64,000 nucleotides of DNA. It comes from Anaerolineales bacterium (lineage in GTDB: Bacteria > Chloroflexota > Anaerolineae > Anaerolineales > Villigracilaceae). The notes beneath the pieces were generated by a model that worked only from the letters and a program-made list of their open reading frames with translations, was not told where the DNA came from and did no database searches. The position numbers were made by a program, and so were the translations under genes. Position 1 is the stretch's first letter. The number at the start of each line of letters is the position of its first letter. The stretch is from contig CP129482.1 of NCBI GenBank assembly GCA_030583925.1, forward strand, positions 3,570,001 through 3,634,000, given 5' to 3'. This document shows positions 16,085 to 23,611 of the stretch, piece by piece.

Positions 16085-17122
16085 TCAAACGCTGACTGCG
16101 CTTTCGATGATGGAGATGGTTTGGTTATCGGAGTTGATCTCTGCCTGCGCGCCGAAAGGCAGGAGGAACATCGGCGCGGTGTGACCGAAGTCCATGCGGG
16201 TGACGATCGGCAAATCGGACAAGCCTTCTTCACGCGTCACGACTTGCAGGATGGCTTGATCGTACTCGTCGAATTTTTCCACAGGGACGTCGCCGCCAGG
16301 TCTGCCGAAGAGAATCCCTGAAAGTTTGCGCAGAATTCCCATCGCCGCGAAGACGCGCAAGGTACGCGTCACCATTTCGGGCGGAGGCGCTTCCTCCGAA
16401 GTTTCCAAAAATAGAATCGCATGATCCCAATCCGTTGGAAAAATTTCTGTGCCGCGCGCCCAATCGAGTACCTCGATACAGCCACCGATGAGATGCCCGC
16501 GATGGACGCCATTGCCTTGCAGAAACTTCCAACCTGTGGAGGGATTCAATTTGCGTTTGATGTTCTGGTTTGCGGGGTCAGCCCAGTCGAGGCGTTCGAC
16601 CGTCCAGCCAGCGGAGGAAGGTTTCACTTCGCCGATGACATCGCTTGAAAATAATGTTTTTCTCAGTGACTGAACCATATATGGAAACATCCCGCCGTTT
16701 TCGGCGAACTCTGCCATGATGGTTGGACCATAAAAGGAAAGCAAGCCTGCTTTGTAACACATCAGGTGGCTGATGGTCGTGTCGGAATATCCAAGAAAAA
16801 TTTTAGGATTGTTCTTGATGACATTGAAATCAATAAAAGGAAGCAGGCGAATCGAATCGTCTCCGCCGATGGTGGCAAAGATGCCTTTGATGGACGGGTC
16901 GGCGAAGGCTTGCATCCAATCGTCGGCGCGGGCTTTGGGATTCTTCGCCAGCCAATCTGCATCTCGCAATGTGTTGGGCATTTCCACAACTTGCAAGTCG
17001 AATTCATCCTGCAATTGCCGCACGCCCGTCTGATACCGATGCGGGAAGACGGACGGTCCGCCCCACGAGAGGGAGACGGTGGCGATCTTGTCGCCTGGGT
17101 TGAGTTTGGGAGGTTTGATCAC
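16085..17122 (-). CDS. S66 family LD-carboxypeptidase (MccF-like)
   Basis: 345 residues from the GTG at 17122, which has ggaga 5 nt upstream. The frame opens at a TTG at 17182, but that extension is encoded by a repeat. Family features are LNPGDKIATVSLSWGGPSVFP near the N-terminus, the nucleophile region FATIGGDDSIRLLPFID, FLGYSDTTISHLM and a C-terminal DFGHTAPMFLLPFG. S66 enzymes cleave LD-peptide bonds in murein or self-immunity peptides. It overlaps or abuts the oxidoreductase gene, suggesting an operon. Confidence 0.87.
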   Translation of the reverse strand: MIKPPKLNPGDKIATVSLSWGGPSVFPHRYQTGVRQLQDEFDLQVVEMPNTLRDADWLAKNPKARADDWMQAFADPSIKGIFATIGGDDSIRLLPFIDFNVIKNNPKIFLGYSDTTISHLMCYKAGLLSFYGPTIMAEFAENGGMFPYMVQSLRKTLFSSDVIGEVKPSSAGWTVERLDWADPANQNIKRKLNPSTGWKFLQGNGVHRGHLIGGCIEVLDWARGTEIFPTDWDHAILFLETSEEAPPPEMVTRTLRVFAAMGILRKLSGILFGRPGGDVPVEKFDEYDQAILQVVTREEGLSDLPIVTRMDFGHTAPMFLLPFGAQAEINSDNQTISIIESAVSV

Positions 17123-17141
17123 ATCTGTCTCCAAGCGGCGC

Positions 17142-17180
17142 GTCCCCCTCTCCTTCAGGAGAGGGGTTAGGGGTGAGGTC
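17142..17180. repeat. GC-rich palindromic repeat at the 5' end of the S66 gene
   Basis: ccccctctcctt / aggagaggggttaggggtgagg with the stem cctctcct / aggagagg. It extends the S66 reading frame upstream of its likely GTG start. Confidence 0.75.
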
Positions 17181-17247
17181 AATGCCCCGCGCCGATGATG
17201 ATGTAATTATCAGAGATTGACATAAAAGTGCTTGGTGCCTTTCAAGT

Positions 17248-18282
17248 TTATGGCGTTGGTGTGATATCAAATTCAGCTAGACACCGTTGATCGGCATTCA
17301 CGCCAAACCCCAATGAGATCATACATTGTTTATATTTCTCAAAAATATCTGAATAATCGCGGACTCGAATCTTGTAAACCGCTTCAAAAGAGGTCTCAAA
17401 TGTACTCCCGTTTTTCGAGAACTCCTTCCAGACTTCAAAACTTTTATCTCCGTATAAATGCGTGAGCAAAACGAGCGCCTCACGCCCCATGCCATATACA
17501 CAATTATTTGTTAACTGAGGCAAGTGAGAAAGCTGGATGGAACTGCACTCTGACAAATCCAATTCAAAATGAGGGATGCCCCACTCTTCAATCACACCGT
17601 AACCGTATAGCATAGCTTGTCCCTCTGACCACCATGACGGAACCGAACCACTGCATGGATTTCTATTCCCATAATAAGGATATTGGATCGTGTGGACCAA
17701 CTCATGCACAGTGGATGAGGCGATTTGTTCAGTCGACTCCTGCCACGCCGAATTCAATATCACGCTCGGGGGAAATGAAGCGCCTTGATATTTATAGGGT
17801 GGATAGGCAATTGCGCCGCCTTGTTTCCAACCCTGAATGATCTCTGGTAGTGAATTAGAGGTGTAGTTATTACATTTTGTCTTTGTTCCCAAATCGAAGT
17901 CAGCCTCCCCAGCATCTTCTGCTGAGTTGTAGATGTACACATTGGCAACCAGCGATTCGCCAATCTTTTTTGCCCATTCATTTGCGCCCGTGATATAGCG
18001 GGTATACAGATCGCAAGTGGATGGTTTCAATCCGTTCTCGGAAAAGTAGATATTGACACCATCAACGACAATCGGAACACCTGCCTCAGGGCAGGGAATG
18101 GTCGTCGGCTTGGGTGTGCGCGTGATGGTCGGCGTAAGGGTTTGTGTTGGTTCAAGCGTGAAAGTGGAAGTTGCTGGTAATGTTGGAATCGATGTTGAAG
18201 TTAGTTGAATCGTTTCAATACTACTTCCACAAGAAGATAATACTAAAACAAATAGCAAGGTGGTTAAAGTTTTACGCGCCAT
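17248..18282 (-). CDS. Secreted lipoprotein with HExxH metalloprotease-like motif
   Basis: 344 residues from the ATG at 18282 (aggtg 6 nt upstream). The N-terminus MARKTLTTLLFVLVLSSCGS is a lipoprotein signal with the lipobox LSSC. A Thr/Pro-rich linker follows (TPTITRTPKPTTIP), then a globular domain with STVHELVHTIQYPYY, an HELVH zinc-protease motif, and WWSEGQAMLYGYG, which could supply the third ligand (E). It resembles the surface gluzincin-like proteins common in Chloroflexota. Protease activity is inferred from the motif only. Extracytoplasmic location is well supported. Confidence 0.75.
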   Translation of the reverse strand: MARKTLTTLLFVLVLSSCGSSIETIQLTSTSIPTLPATSTFTLEPTQTLTPTITRTPKPTTIPCPEAGVPIVVDGVNIYFSENGLKPSTCDLYTRYITGANEWAKKIGESLVANVYIYNSAEDAGEADFDLGTKTKCNNYTSNSLPEIIQGWKQGGAIAYPPYKYQGASFPPSVILNSAWQESTEQIASSTVHELVHTIQYPYYGNRNPCSGSVPSWWSEGQAMLYGYGVIEEWGIPHFELDLSECSSIQLSHLPQLTNNCVYGMGREALVLLTHLYGDKSFEVWKEFSKNGSTFETSFEAVYKIRVRDYSDIFEKYKQCMISLGFGVNADQRCLAEFDITPTP

Positions 18283-18357
18283 AGTTTCACCTGAGATAAA
18301 TGTTTTCGAAACAGAATCAAATTCCAGTCGGGTATGAAGCGGCTCTTCATCCAATCC

Positions 18358-18450
18358 TCTAATTCTCCAGTCTCCAGTCTCTGGTCTCGATACGCCCTTC
18401 GCAACAAACGCTCAGGGCTACTCGACCACCACCAATTACCACTTACAAAT
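18358..18450. repeat. Repeat cluster downstream of oxidoreductase copy 2
   Basis: Contains a ggtctcgatacgcccttcgca...gggctactcgacc palindrome (related to 49556) and simple strings of the accaattaccacttacaaattacc type. The last codons of the neighbouring oxidoreductase run into it. Confidence 0.6.
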
Positions 18451-20044
18451 TACCATCCTTCAACATCTCCTTCGCCGCCAACATCCCCGCCGCGCCCATC
18501 ACTCCTCCGCCAGGATGCGCGCCGCTTGCGCCGAAGTAATAACCTTTGAGCGGCGTGCGGAAATCTGCCCATTGCGGCGTGGGGCGCAGGAAAAAGATTT
18601 GATGCAGTAACAACTCGCCGTGAAAAATATTTCCGCCTGTGATGCCCGCGATGGCTTCGATGTCCTTCGGCGAAATCACCTGCATACCCACAATACATTT
18701 GCGGATGTTCGGCGCGTATTCCTCGATGGTCGAAATCACGGCTTCGCCCAATTGAGTTCGGCGCTCGTCATTCCAGCCGCCCTCCAAATCATACGGCGCA
18801 TATTGCACAAAGCACGACATCACATGCGCACCAGGCGGCGCCATATCGGGATCGATCATCGAAGGGAAGATCATGTCAATGTACGGGCGTTTTGAAATCT
18901 GCCCATACTTCGCGTCGTCGTAGGCGCGCTCGATGTAATCAATGCTCGGGCTGATCGAAACCGCGCCGCGATGCAAAACCGATTCGTGTCCTTTTTCAAA
19001 CGGCAGAGCCGTAAAGTTTGGCAGTTCGCTCAATGCAATATTGACCTTACCCGATGAGCCGCGTGTGCGAAAATTTTTGATGGACGTGACGAAATCATCA
19101 GGCAGATATTTGTCCTCGACGAATTGCAGGAACGTCCGTTTTGGATCCGCCGCCGACATGACCACTTTGGATTGAATCTCATCTCCATTTTCTAGGATGA
19201 CGCCCACTGCGCTTCCATTCTTGACCTTGACCTGCTTCACGGATGCCTCGACTCTGATCTCCACCCCGAGCGCTTGCGCCGCGTTAAGGATGGAGCCGCT
19301 GACTCCGCCAGAGCCGTTTTTGGCAAAACCCCACGCACGAAACGCGCCGTCAATTTCGCCCATGTAATGATGGAGCAGTACATACGCCGTCCCTGGCGAG
19401 CGCGGACCCAAAAACGTGCCGATGATTCCGCTGGCGGCTTTTGTGCCTTTGAGCGCGTCGGTCTCGAACCACTCCTCCAGCAAATCGGCGGACGATTGTG
19501 TAGCAAGTTTTGCAATCGTATAAAGTTCTTTTTCTTTTAAACTCGCCGCGTATTGACCAACTTTCAGCAATCCCATCATGTCGCGCACGCTCAACGAAGA
19601 TGGGTCAGGCGGAATTAAATTGATGATCGGCTTGATCGCTTTGGCGGCGCGCGCCATCACGCGTGAGTATTCGTCGTACGCTTCCGCATCCTTCGGCGAG
19701 TGACGATAAATTTCACGGCGGGTCAAATCGTGGTCGTCCCACGCGGCGAGATAATCCCCGTTTTCCATTGGCGTAAATGTGCTGGGCAACGGCAGGATTT
19801 TCAATCCGTGCTTCGGCAACTCCAAATCACGGATGATCTCTGGGCGCAACAAACTCACCACATACGAAAACTCGGTGAACTTGTAGCCAGGGAAAATCTC
19901 CTCCGTCACCGCCGCCCCGCCGACGATGTGTCTGCGCTCCAGTACCACGACCTTCTTCCCCGCCCGTGCCAGATACGCCGCGGCGACAAGTCCATTGTGC
20001 CCGCCGCCGATGATGATTGCGTCGTACTTGTTTGATGATGTCAT
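18443..20044 (-). CDS. PYROXD2-like FAD-dependent oxidoreductase (copy 2)
   Basis: 533 residues. The FAD motif IIIGGGHNGLVAAAYLARAG is at residues 10-29, ERRHIVGGAAVTEE follows, and the C-terminal GASGAHPGGGVMGAAGMLAA closes the flavin site. It is a phytoene-dehydrogenase-like member of the PYROXD2 group; the substrate is unknown. It lies on the same strand as copy 1 and the GcvT-like gene, with repeats in the gaps. It lacks the repeat-encoded stretches of copy 1 and so serves as an internal control for them. Confidence 0.9.
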   Translation of the reverse strand: MTSSNKYDAIIIGGGHNGLVAAAYLARAGKKVVVLERRHIVGGAAVTEEIFPGYKFTEFSYVVSLLRPEIIRDLELPKHGLKILPLPSTFTPMENGDYLAAWDDHDLTRREIYRHSPKDAEAYDEYSRVMARAAKAIKPIINLIPPDPSSLSVRDMMGLLKVGQYAASLKEKELYTIAKLATQSSADLLEEWFETDALKGTKAASGIIGTFLGPRSPGTAYVLLHHYMGEIDGAFRAWGFAKNGSGGVSGSILNAAQALGVEIRVEASVKQVKVKNGSAVGVILENGDEIQSKVVMSAADPKRTFLQFVEDKYLPDDFVTSIKNFRTRGSSGKVNIALSELPNFTALPFEKGHESVLHRGAVSISPSIDYIERAYDDAKYGQISKRPYIDMIFPSMIDPDMAPPGAHVMSCFVQYAPYDLEGGWNDERRTQLGEAVISTIEEYAPNIRKCIVGMQVISPKDIEAIAGITGGNIFHGELLLHQIFFLRPTPQWADFRTPLKGYYFGASGAHPGGGVMGAAGMLAAKEMLKDGNL

Positions 20045-20062
20045 AAATAAATCCTATTCAAA

Positions 20063-20185
20063 TGTCATTGCGAGCCCCGAGGCTCAAGCGCCGAGTGGGA
20101 GAAGCAATCTCCTGACAATAGCTATACACTTGTTTTGAGGAGATTGCTTCGTCGCAAAGAGCAAGAGCGCTCCTCGCAACGACAT
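20063..20185. repeat. Dispersed palindrome, tgtcattgcgag family
   Basis: Arms tgtcattgcgag / ctcgcaacgaca and gaagcaatctcc / ggagattgcttc around a gctatacacttg core. Fills the gap between the GcvT-like gene and oxidoreductase copy 2. Confidence 0.85.
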
Positions 20186-20188
20186 TAG

Positions 20189-21385
20189 CTATTTCTTTTT
20201 CCACTCAGGCTCATAAAACGGCAACTTGACCACTTTCGCAGGCGCGTGTTGACGGTGATGCTCGACCGTGATTTCCATTCTCACATCCGTGCCGATTTCA
20301 TAATATGGTTTTTGTAAATGAGCCAAAGCGATATATTTCTTCAACAACGGCGACCACGTTGAAGTGGAAGCGTAGCCAACTTGCACGTTGCCAACTAAAA
20401 TTGGCAAACTTCCGCGAATTGCCATGCCAGGGATTTGAGGCGGCAAGCCGACTCGCTTGAAGATGTTTTCCATGCCCACCCAGTCCACTTCCAAGCCGAC
20501 CATCTTCCACGCCGAGCCCTCGCGCTTTTCTTTCTCCAACGCGCGCCGACCGACGAAGTAGCCTTGTTTATCAAGCGCGACTGTCCAATCGAGCCCCAAT
20601 TCAAACGGCGATGATTTTTGTGATTCGATCCACGCGTGAGATGAAGATGTGTAATCCACATCTAACATGAACAGACCTGCTTCTACTCGTGCCATGTCCA
20701 TGGCAAGGATGCCGACGGGCGTAATGCCGTAATCTGCACCTGCTTCCATTAATGTATCCCAAACTTTGAGCGCGTCCTTCGCGTCCATCCAAATTTCGTA
20801 GCCGAGGTCGCCTGTGTAGCCTGTTCTCGAAATCGTGACTTCGATCCCGTTGATTTTATTTTTCATCAAGCGGAAATACTTCAACTCATCCACTGACGTT
20901 TCAGTGACTTTGTTCAAAACTTTTCTTGTGTTCGGACCCTGAAAACTCAACGCCGCAACGTCATCTGTTACTTCGGTGATTTCAACCTGCATGTCAACAG
21001 CATTCATCATTAACCAGCGCAGATTCGGTTCGGCGGCAGTTAAGCGGAAAGTTGTTTCATCCAACCGTGAGACTGTCCCATCGTCAATCATCTTGCCCTC
21101 TTCGTCACACCAACCCGTGTATGCGACTTGTCCCACCTTCATTTTGTGGATGTCTCTGGTTGTGACGCGATGCAACAACGCCGCCGCATCTTTGCCTTTG
21201 ATGATGTACTTGATCAACGGCGAAACGTCAATCAACGCCGCCGAATTGCGGATCGCCCAATACTCGCGGTCGAGCACATGCTCATACGAGCTGACGACAA
21301 AATATCCCGCCCACTTGCGCCAGTTCTGCGGCTGGCACAACGCGGAGGTTCGTTCATGGAAGGGGGTGGTTTTGAGGTTGAACAT
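20189..21385 (-). CDS. GcvT/aminomethyltransferase family protein
   Basis: 398 residues of the folate-binding GcvT fold: ALIDVSPLIKYIIKGKDAAALLHRVTTRDI, GKMIDDGTVSRL, then SRTGYTGDLGYEIW and the LDMARVEAGL-like ILAMDMARVEAGL. Members include glycine cleavage T protein and various C1-demethylating enzymes (for dimethylglycine or DMSP, for example). No glycine cleavage P or H gene adjoins it, and the FAD oxidoreductases upstream suggest a demethylation or amine-oxidation role instead. That is an inference. The first dozen codons are duplicated, degenerated, at 22432-22470. Confidence 0.85.
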   Translation of the reverse strand: MFNLKTTPFHERTSALCQPQNWRKWAGYFVVSSYEHVLDREYWAIRNSAALIDVSPLIKYIIKGKDAAALLHRVTTRDIHKMKVGQVAYTGWCDEEGKMIDDGTVSRLDETTFRLTAAEPNLRWLMMNAVDMQVEITEVTDDVAALSFQGPNTRKVLNKVTETSVDELKYFRLMKNKINGIEVTISRTGYTGDLGYEIWMDAKDALKVWDTLMEAGADYGITPVGILAMDMARVEAGLFMLDVDYTSSSHAWIESQKSSPFELGLDWTVALDKQGYFVGRRALEKEKREGSAWKMVGLEVDWVGMENIFKRVGLPPQIPGMAIRGSLPILVGNVQVGYASTSTWSPLLKKYIALAHLQKPYYEIGTDVRMEITVEHHRQHAPAKVVKLPFYEPEWKKK

Positions 21386-21504
21386 AAATTCCTAAAGATG
21401 ACGATGGACAATAGACCAATGACCATGTTCTTGTCGTCAATCGTCTATGGTCTATTGTCCGTTTGAATATTCCGCCGGTGCGAAAAAGACCAATACCGTC
21501 AACT
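21356..21504. repeat. Left copy of a ~150-bp direct duplication
   Basis: Matches 22432-22582 at roughly 85 percent by eye. It contains the real start of the GcvT-like gene, a ggacaatagacca / tggtctattgtcc palindrome (21406-21460), and the last 16 codons of a cupin gene (LTVLVFFAPAEYSNGQ, identical in protein to the true cupin end). The DedA gene now ends inside this copy. Confidence 0.85.
21453..21503 (-). pseudogene. 3' fragment of a cupin gene
   Basis: Reading leftward it encodes LTVLVFFAPAEYSNGQ and a TAG stop, identical to the end of the intact cupin at 22530-22859. It is a by-product of the duplication. Confidence 0.7.
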
Positions 21505-22059
21505 ATGTTTTCTACTCAAATAAGAACGATAGAGCCAGACAATACCGCCTGCGACAATGATCCCGATGATAATCATGGGTTCATGCGCTTTGGCGTTTTC
21601 AAACAACGCCTCCATCACGTGACCGATGAGTTTGCCCGCCAACCCGAAGGTCAGCGCCCAGAGCGCGGCTCCGATAAAGTCAAAGAAGGCGAACCGTTCT
21701 GCGTCGAACTTTGACGTGCCCATCACGAACGGAAGAACCGTCCGCAAGCCGTACATGAACCGAATCCCGATGGCGAGCGCGTCTGGGTTGCGCCCAAGCA
21801 GTGACCGCGCCCTGTCTGCGTGATGTTTCCATGCCGGTCTCTTCTCAAGGAAGCGACTGCCCTGTGTGCGACCCAGCCAGAAGAAGAACTGGTCGGAGGC
21901 AAAAGAAACCGCGCAGCCCAATGCGATCACCAGCGGCAGGTTGAAATAACCGCGGTGCGCCATGAAAGCGCCCAAAACGAGGACTGTCTCGCCTTCAAGC
22001 AGTAATCCGATGATCAGGGCTGGATAGCCGAATTGAGAAATGATCGTTTCGAGGTGCAC
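21499..22059 (-). CDS. DedA family membrane protein
   Basis: 186 residues with the DedA/SNARE-associated fold: LLEGETVLVLGAFMAHRGYFNLP near the N-terminus, SDQFFFWLGRTQGSRFLE, then GIRFMYGLRTVLPFVMG and FFDFIGAALWALTFGLAGKLIG. DedA proteins act in membrane homeostasis and lipid flipping (undecaprenyl phosphate or phosphatidylethanolamine transport in recent work). The last codon and stop (agt-TGA) come from the duplicated cupin fragment, so the native C-terminus may be slightly altered. It is divergent from a truncated gene at 22249. Confidence 0.9.
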   Translation of the reverse strand: MHLETIISQFGYPALIIGLLLEGETVLVLGAFMAHRGYFNLPLVIALGCAVSFASDQFFFWLGRTQGSRFLEKRPAWKHHADRARSLLGRNPDALAIGIRFMYGLRTVLPFVMGTSKFDAERFAFFDFIGAALWALTFGLAGKLIGHVMEALFENAKAHEPMIIIGIIVAGGIVWLYRSYLSRKHS

Positions 22060-22248
22060 TTTCCATCTTTCAAAACTTACCCGACCGGTAGAGAACTGCC
22101 TTCATTGTATGGAACATCAAAGAGAAACTGCCTGGCGCGCCTGCATTTTACATTATATATAATTTAGCGGCAAATATGATTTTTACTCACTCATGCCTTC
22201 GCCTGATTTGCTATACTAAAATCGCTATAACGATTTCCCTTTGACATT

Positions 22249-22455
22249 ATGTTTTCGGAACCCGAGCTGCACAAAACTTCTTCGTTCGCCAGCCGATTGG
22301 ATGCGCTTCATTCGCGTTGGGATGTGTTCGCCGTTCGTCTGGTCGCAGTGTTGACGACGGCGACGGGCGCCATCAATGCGCTTTCCGCCACGTTACCCGT
22401 CCTGCAGGAGTTCGCGGATTTTTTGATAGAAGTTCGTAAAGGGATGTGGTTTTGA
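22249..22455 (+). pseudogene. 5' fragment of a membrane protein gene, perhaps MprF/DUF2156-like
   Basis: The open frame gives 68 residues. The first 60 (KTSSFASRLDALHSRWDVFA, VRLVAVLTTATGAINALSAT) resemble the start of lysylphosphatidylglycerol flippase/synthetase-type membrane proteins. The reading then runs into the right-hand copy of the 150-bp duplication and stops, so the gene is cut off. The family is tentative; the truncation at the duplication edge is directly visible. Confidence 0.45.
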
Positions 22456-22582
22456 GGTTGAGCATAAATCCCTAGATGACGATGGACGATAGACCATTGA
22501 CCATGTTCTCGTCGTCAATTGTCTATGGTCTATTGTCCGTTTGAATATTCCGCTGGCGCAAAGAAGACCAACACCGTCAACT
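22432..22582. repeat. Right copy of the ~150-bp direct duplication
   Basis: Contains a decayed start of the GcvT-like gene (reading leftward MLNLKTTSLYE versus MFNLKTTPFHE), the ggacgatagacca / tggtctattgtcc palindrome (22484-22538), and the true 3' end of the cupin gene. Together with 21356-21504 it brackets the DedA segment. Confidence 0.85.
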
Positions 22583-22859
22583 CTTCCTCGATCGAGTGGA
22601 AACGATGCTCCACGTTTTTCGCTACATAGACGATTGACCCCGCTTTCACATCACGGTCTTCATCGCCAACTTTGATTTTCCCCTTGCCGCCGACAACGTA
22701 ATACACCTCATCCTCCGTGTGCGGACCTTGCGGGTCGGTTCCTCCAGCGGGCAGAACATAAACTCCCATGCTCAAATCTGGAACTTTGAGGAATTCGAGG
22801 TAGAGTTTGTTCGAGTCTTTTTGTTGCTGAATCAGTTGAGTGAGTTCGTGGGTGAGCAT
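22530..22859 (-). CDS. Small single-domain cupin
   Basis: 109 residues from the ATG at 22859 (ggagga 6 nt upstream). One cupin barrel: GTDPQGPHTEDEVYYVVGGKG (motif 1) and GSIVYVAKNVEHRFH (motif 2), with a probable metal site from H, E and H. Such proteins bind small ligands or metals; the function is not known. It was probably once directly upstream of the GcvT-like gene, before the DedA segment came between them. Confidence 0.88.
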   Translation of the reverse strand: MLTHELTQLIQQQKDSNKLYLEFLKVPDLSMGVYVLPAGGTDPQGPHTEDEVYYVVGGKGKIKVGDEDRDVKAGSIVYVAKNVEHRFHSIEEELTVLVFFAPAEYSNGQ

Positions 22860-23248
22860 AATTTCCTCCGACCATGGTCTACAATTACATGCAATTCTAC
22901 CCGCCCGCCGCCGATTCCAAAAACGAGAGATTCCACCGGGGGTGTCAAAAGGGTAAGCGAACGAAGTCGGTGATGCGGGAGAAGTAGTTGGGAAATTGGA
23001 GTTTCTGGCAACCCATCCAATCGTCACGCAATACGATGATTATCATCGGAATTAAATGATTTTATTCCTACTGGTAAATCGCTTCCCGATGCTACACTTG
23101 AACTGATTAATATCCACTGCGATGGCTTGACGCATCATTTCTATTCACCTAGACAAACGCGGACCGGGCGGATTGGGTCTGGCATAAGGGTGAAGAAGGG
23201 TCATCAACGGTGGTAGCCGTTCCGTGCCCAACCTTGGAGGATTCATCC
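22860..23248. other. Intergenic region upstream of the ATPase operon
   Basis: 389 bp between the divergent cupin and V/A-ATPase genes. It holds a CGATGATTATCATCG palindrome (23034-23048) and a promoter candidate for the operon, but no gene, tRNA or recognised riboswitch. Confidence 0.6.
23127..23155 (+). promoter_or_regulatory. Candidate promoter of the V/A-ATPase operon
   Basis: TTGACG (23127-23132), 17-bp spacer, TAGACA (23150-23155), about 90 bp before the first ATPase gene. Confidence 0.45.
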
Positions 23249-23611
23249 ATGCCCGAACCGTTAACCGAATCGGAACTTTCCCCTCTCGATCAAATCCGAA
23301 TGGCTGAAGCGGAAGTGACGCGTATGCTGATCGCGGCGCGTGAATCGTCTGACCGCATCGTTGCCGAGGCGCGGGGACAAGCCTCCCTGTTGAAAAAAGA
23401 AGCGCGGGAATCCGGCGCCCGGCAGGGACAGTTGCAGCACAAAGAGATCGTGTTGCAAGCCGAAGAAGAGGCGCGGCGGATCATGGAAAAAGCGCAAGAG
23501 GACGCGTCCACGCTGAAGCGGAAGGGGCAAGCCCAAATGGAGAAAGCGATCCGAGAGGCGATGGATGTCGTCCTCGGTCTGCAAGGAGGCGGGCATCCCA
23601 ATGAATCGTGA
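23249..23611 (+). CDS. V/A-type ATPase subunit H/G (peripheral stalk)
   Basis: 120 residues from the ATG at 23249 (ttggagg 8 nt upstream). It is almost entirely a charged alpha-helical coiled coil rich in A, E, K, Q and R (EEARRIMEKAQEDASTLKRK), as in the AhaH/NtpF stalk subunits that pair with subunit E. It is the first gene of a nine-gene operon and overlaps the next gene by 11 bp. Confidence 0.82.
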   Translation: MPEPLTESELSPLDQIRMAEAEVTRMLIAARESSDRIVAEARGQASLLKKEARESGARQGQLQHKEIVLQAEEEARRIMEKAQEDASTLKRKGQAQMEKAIREAMDVVLGLQGGGHPNES

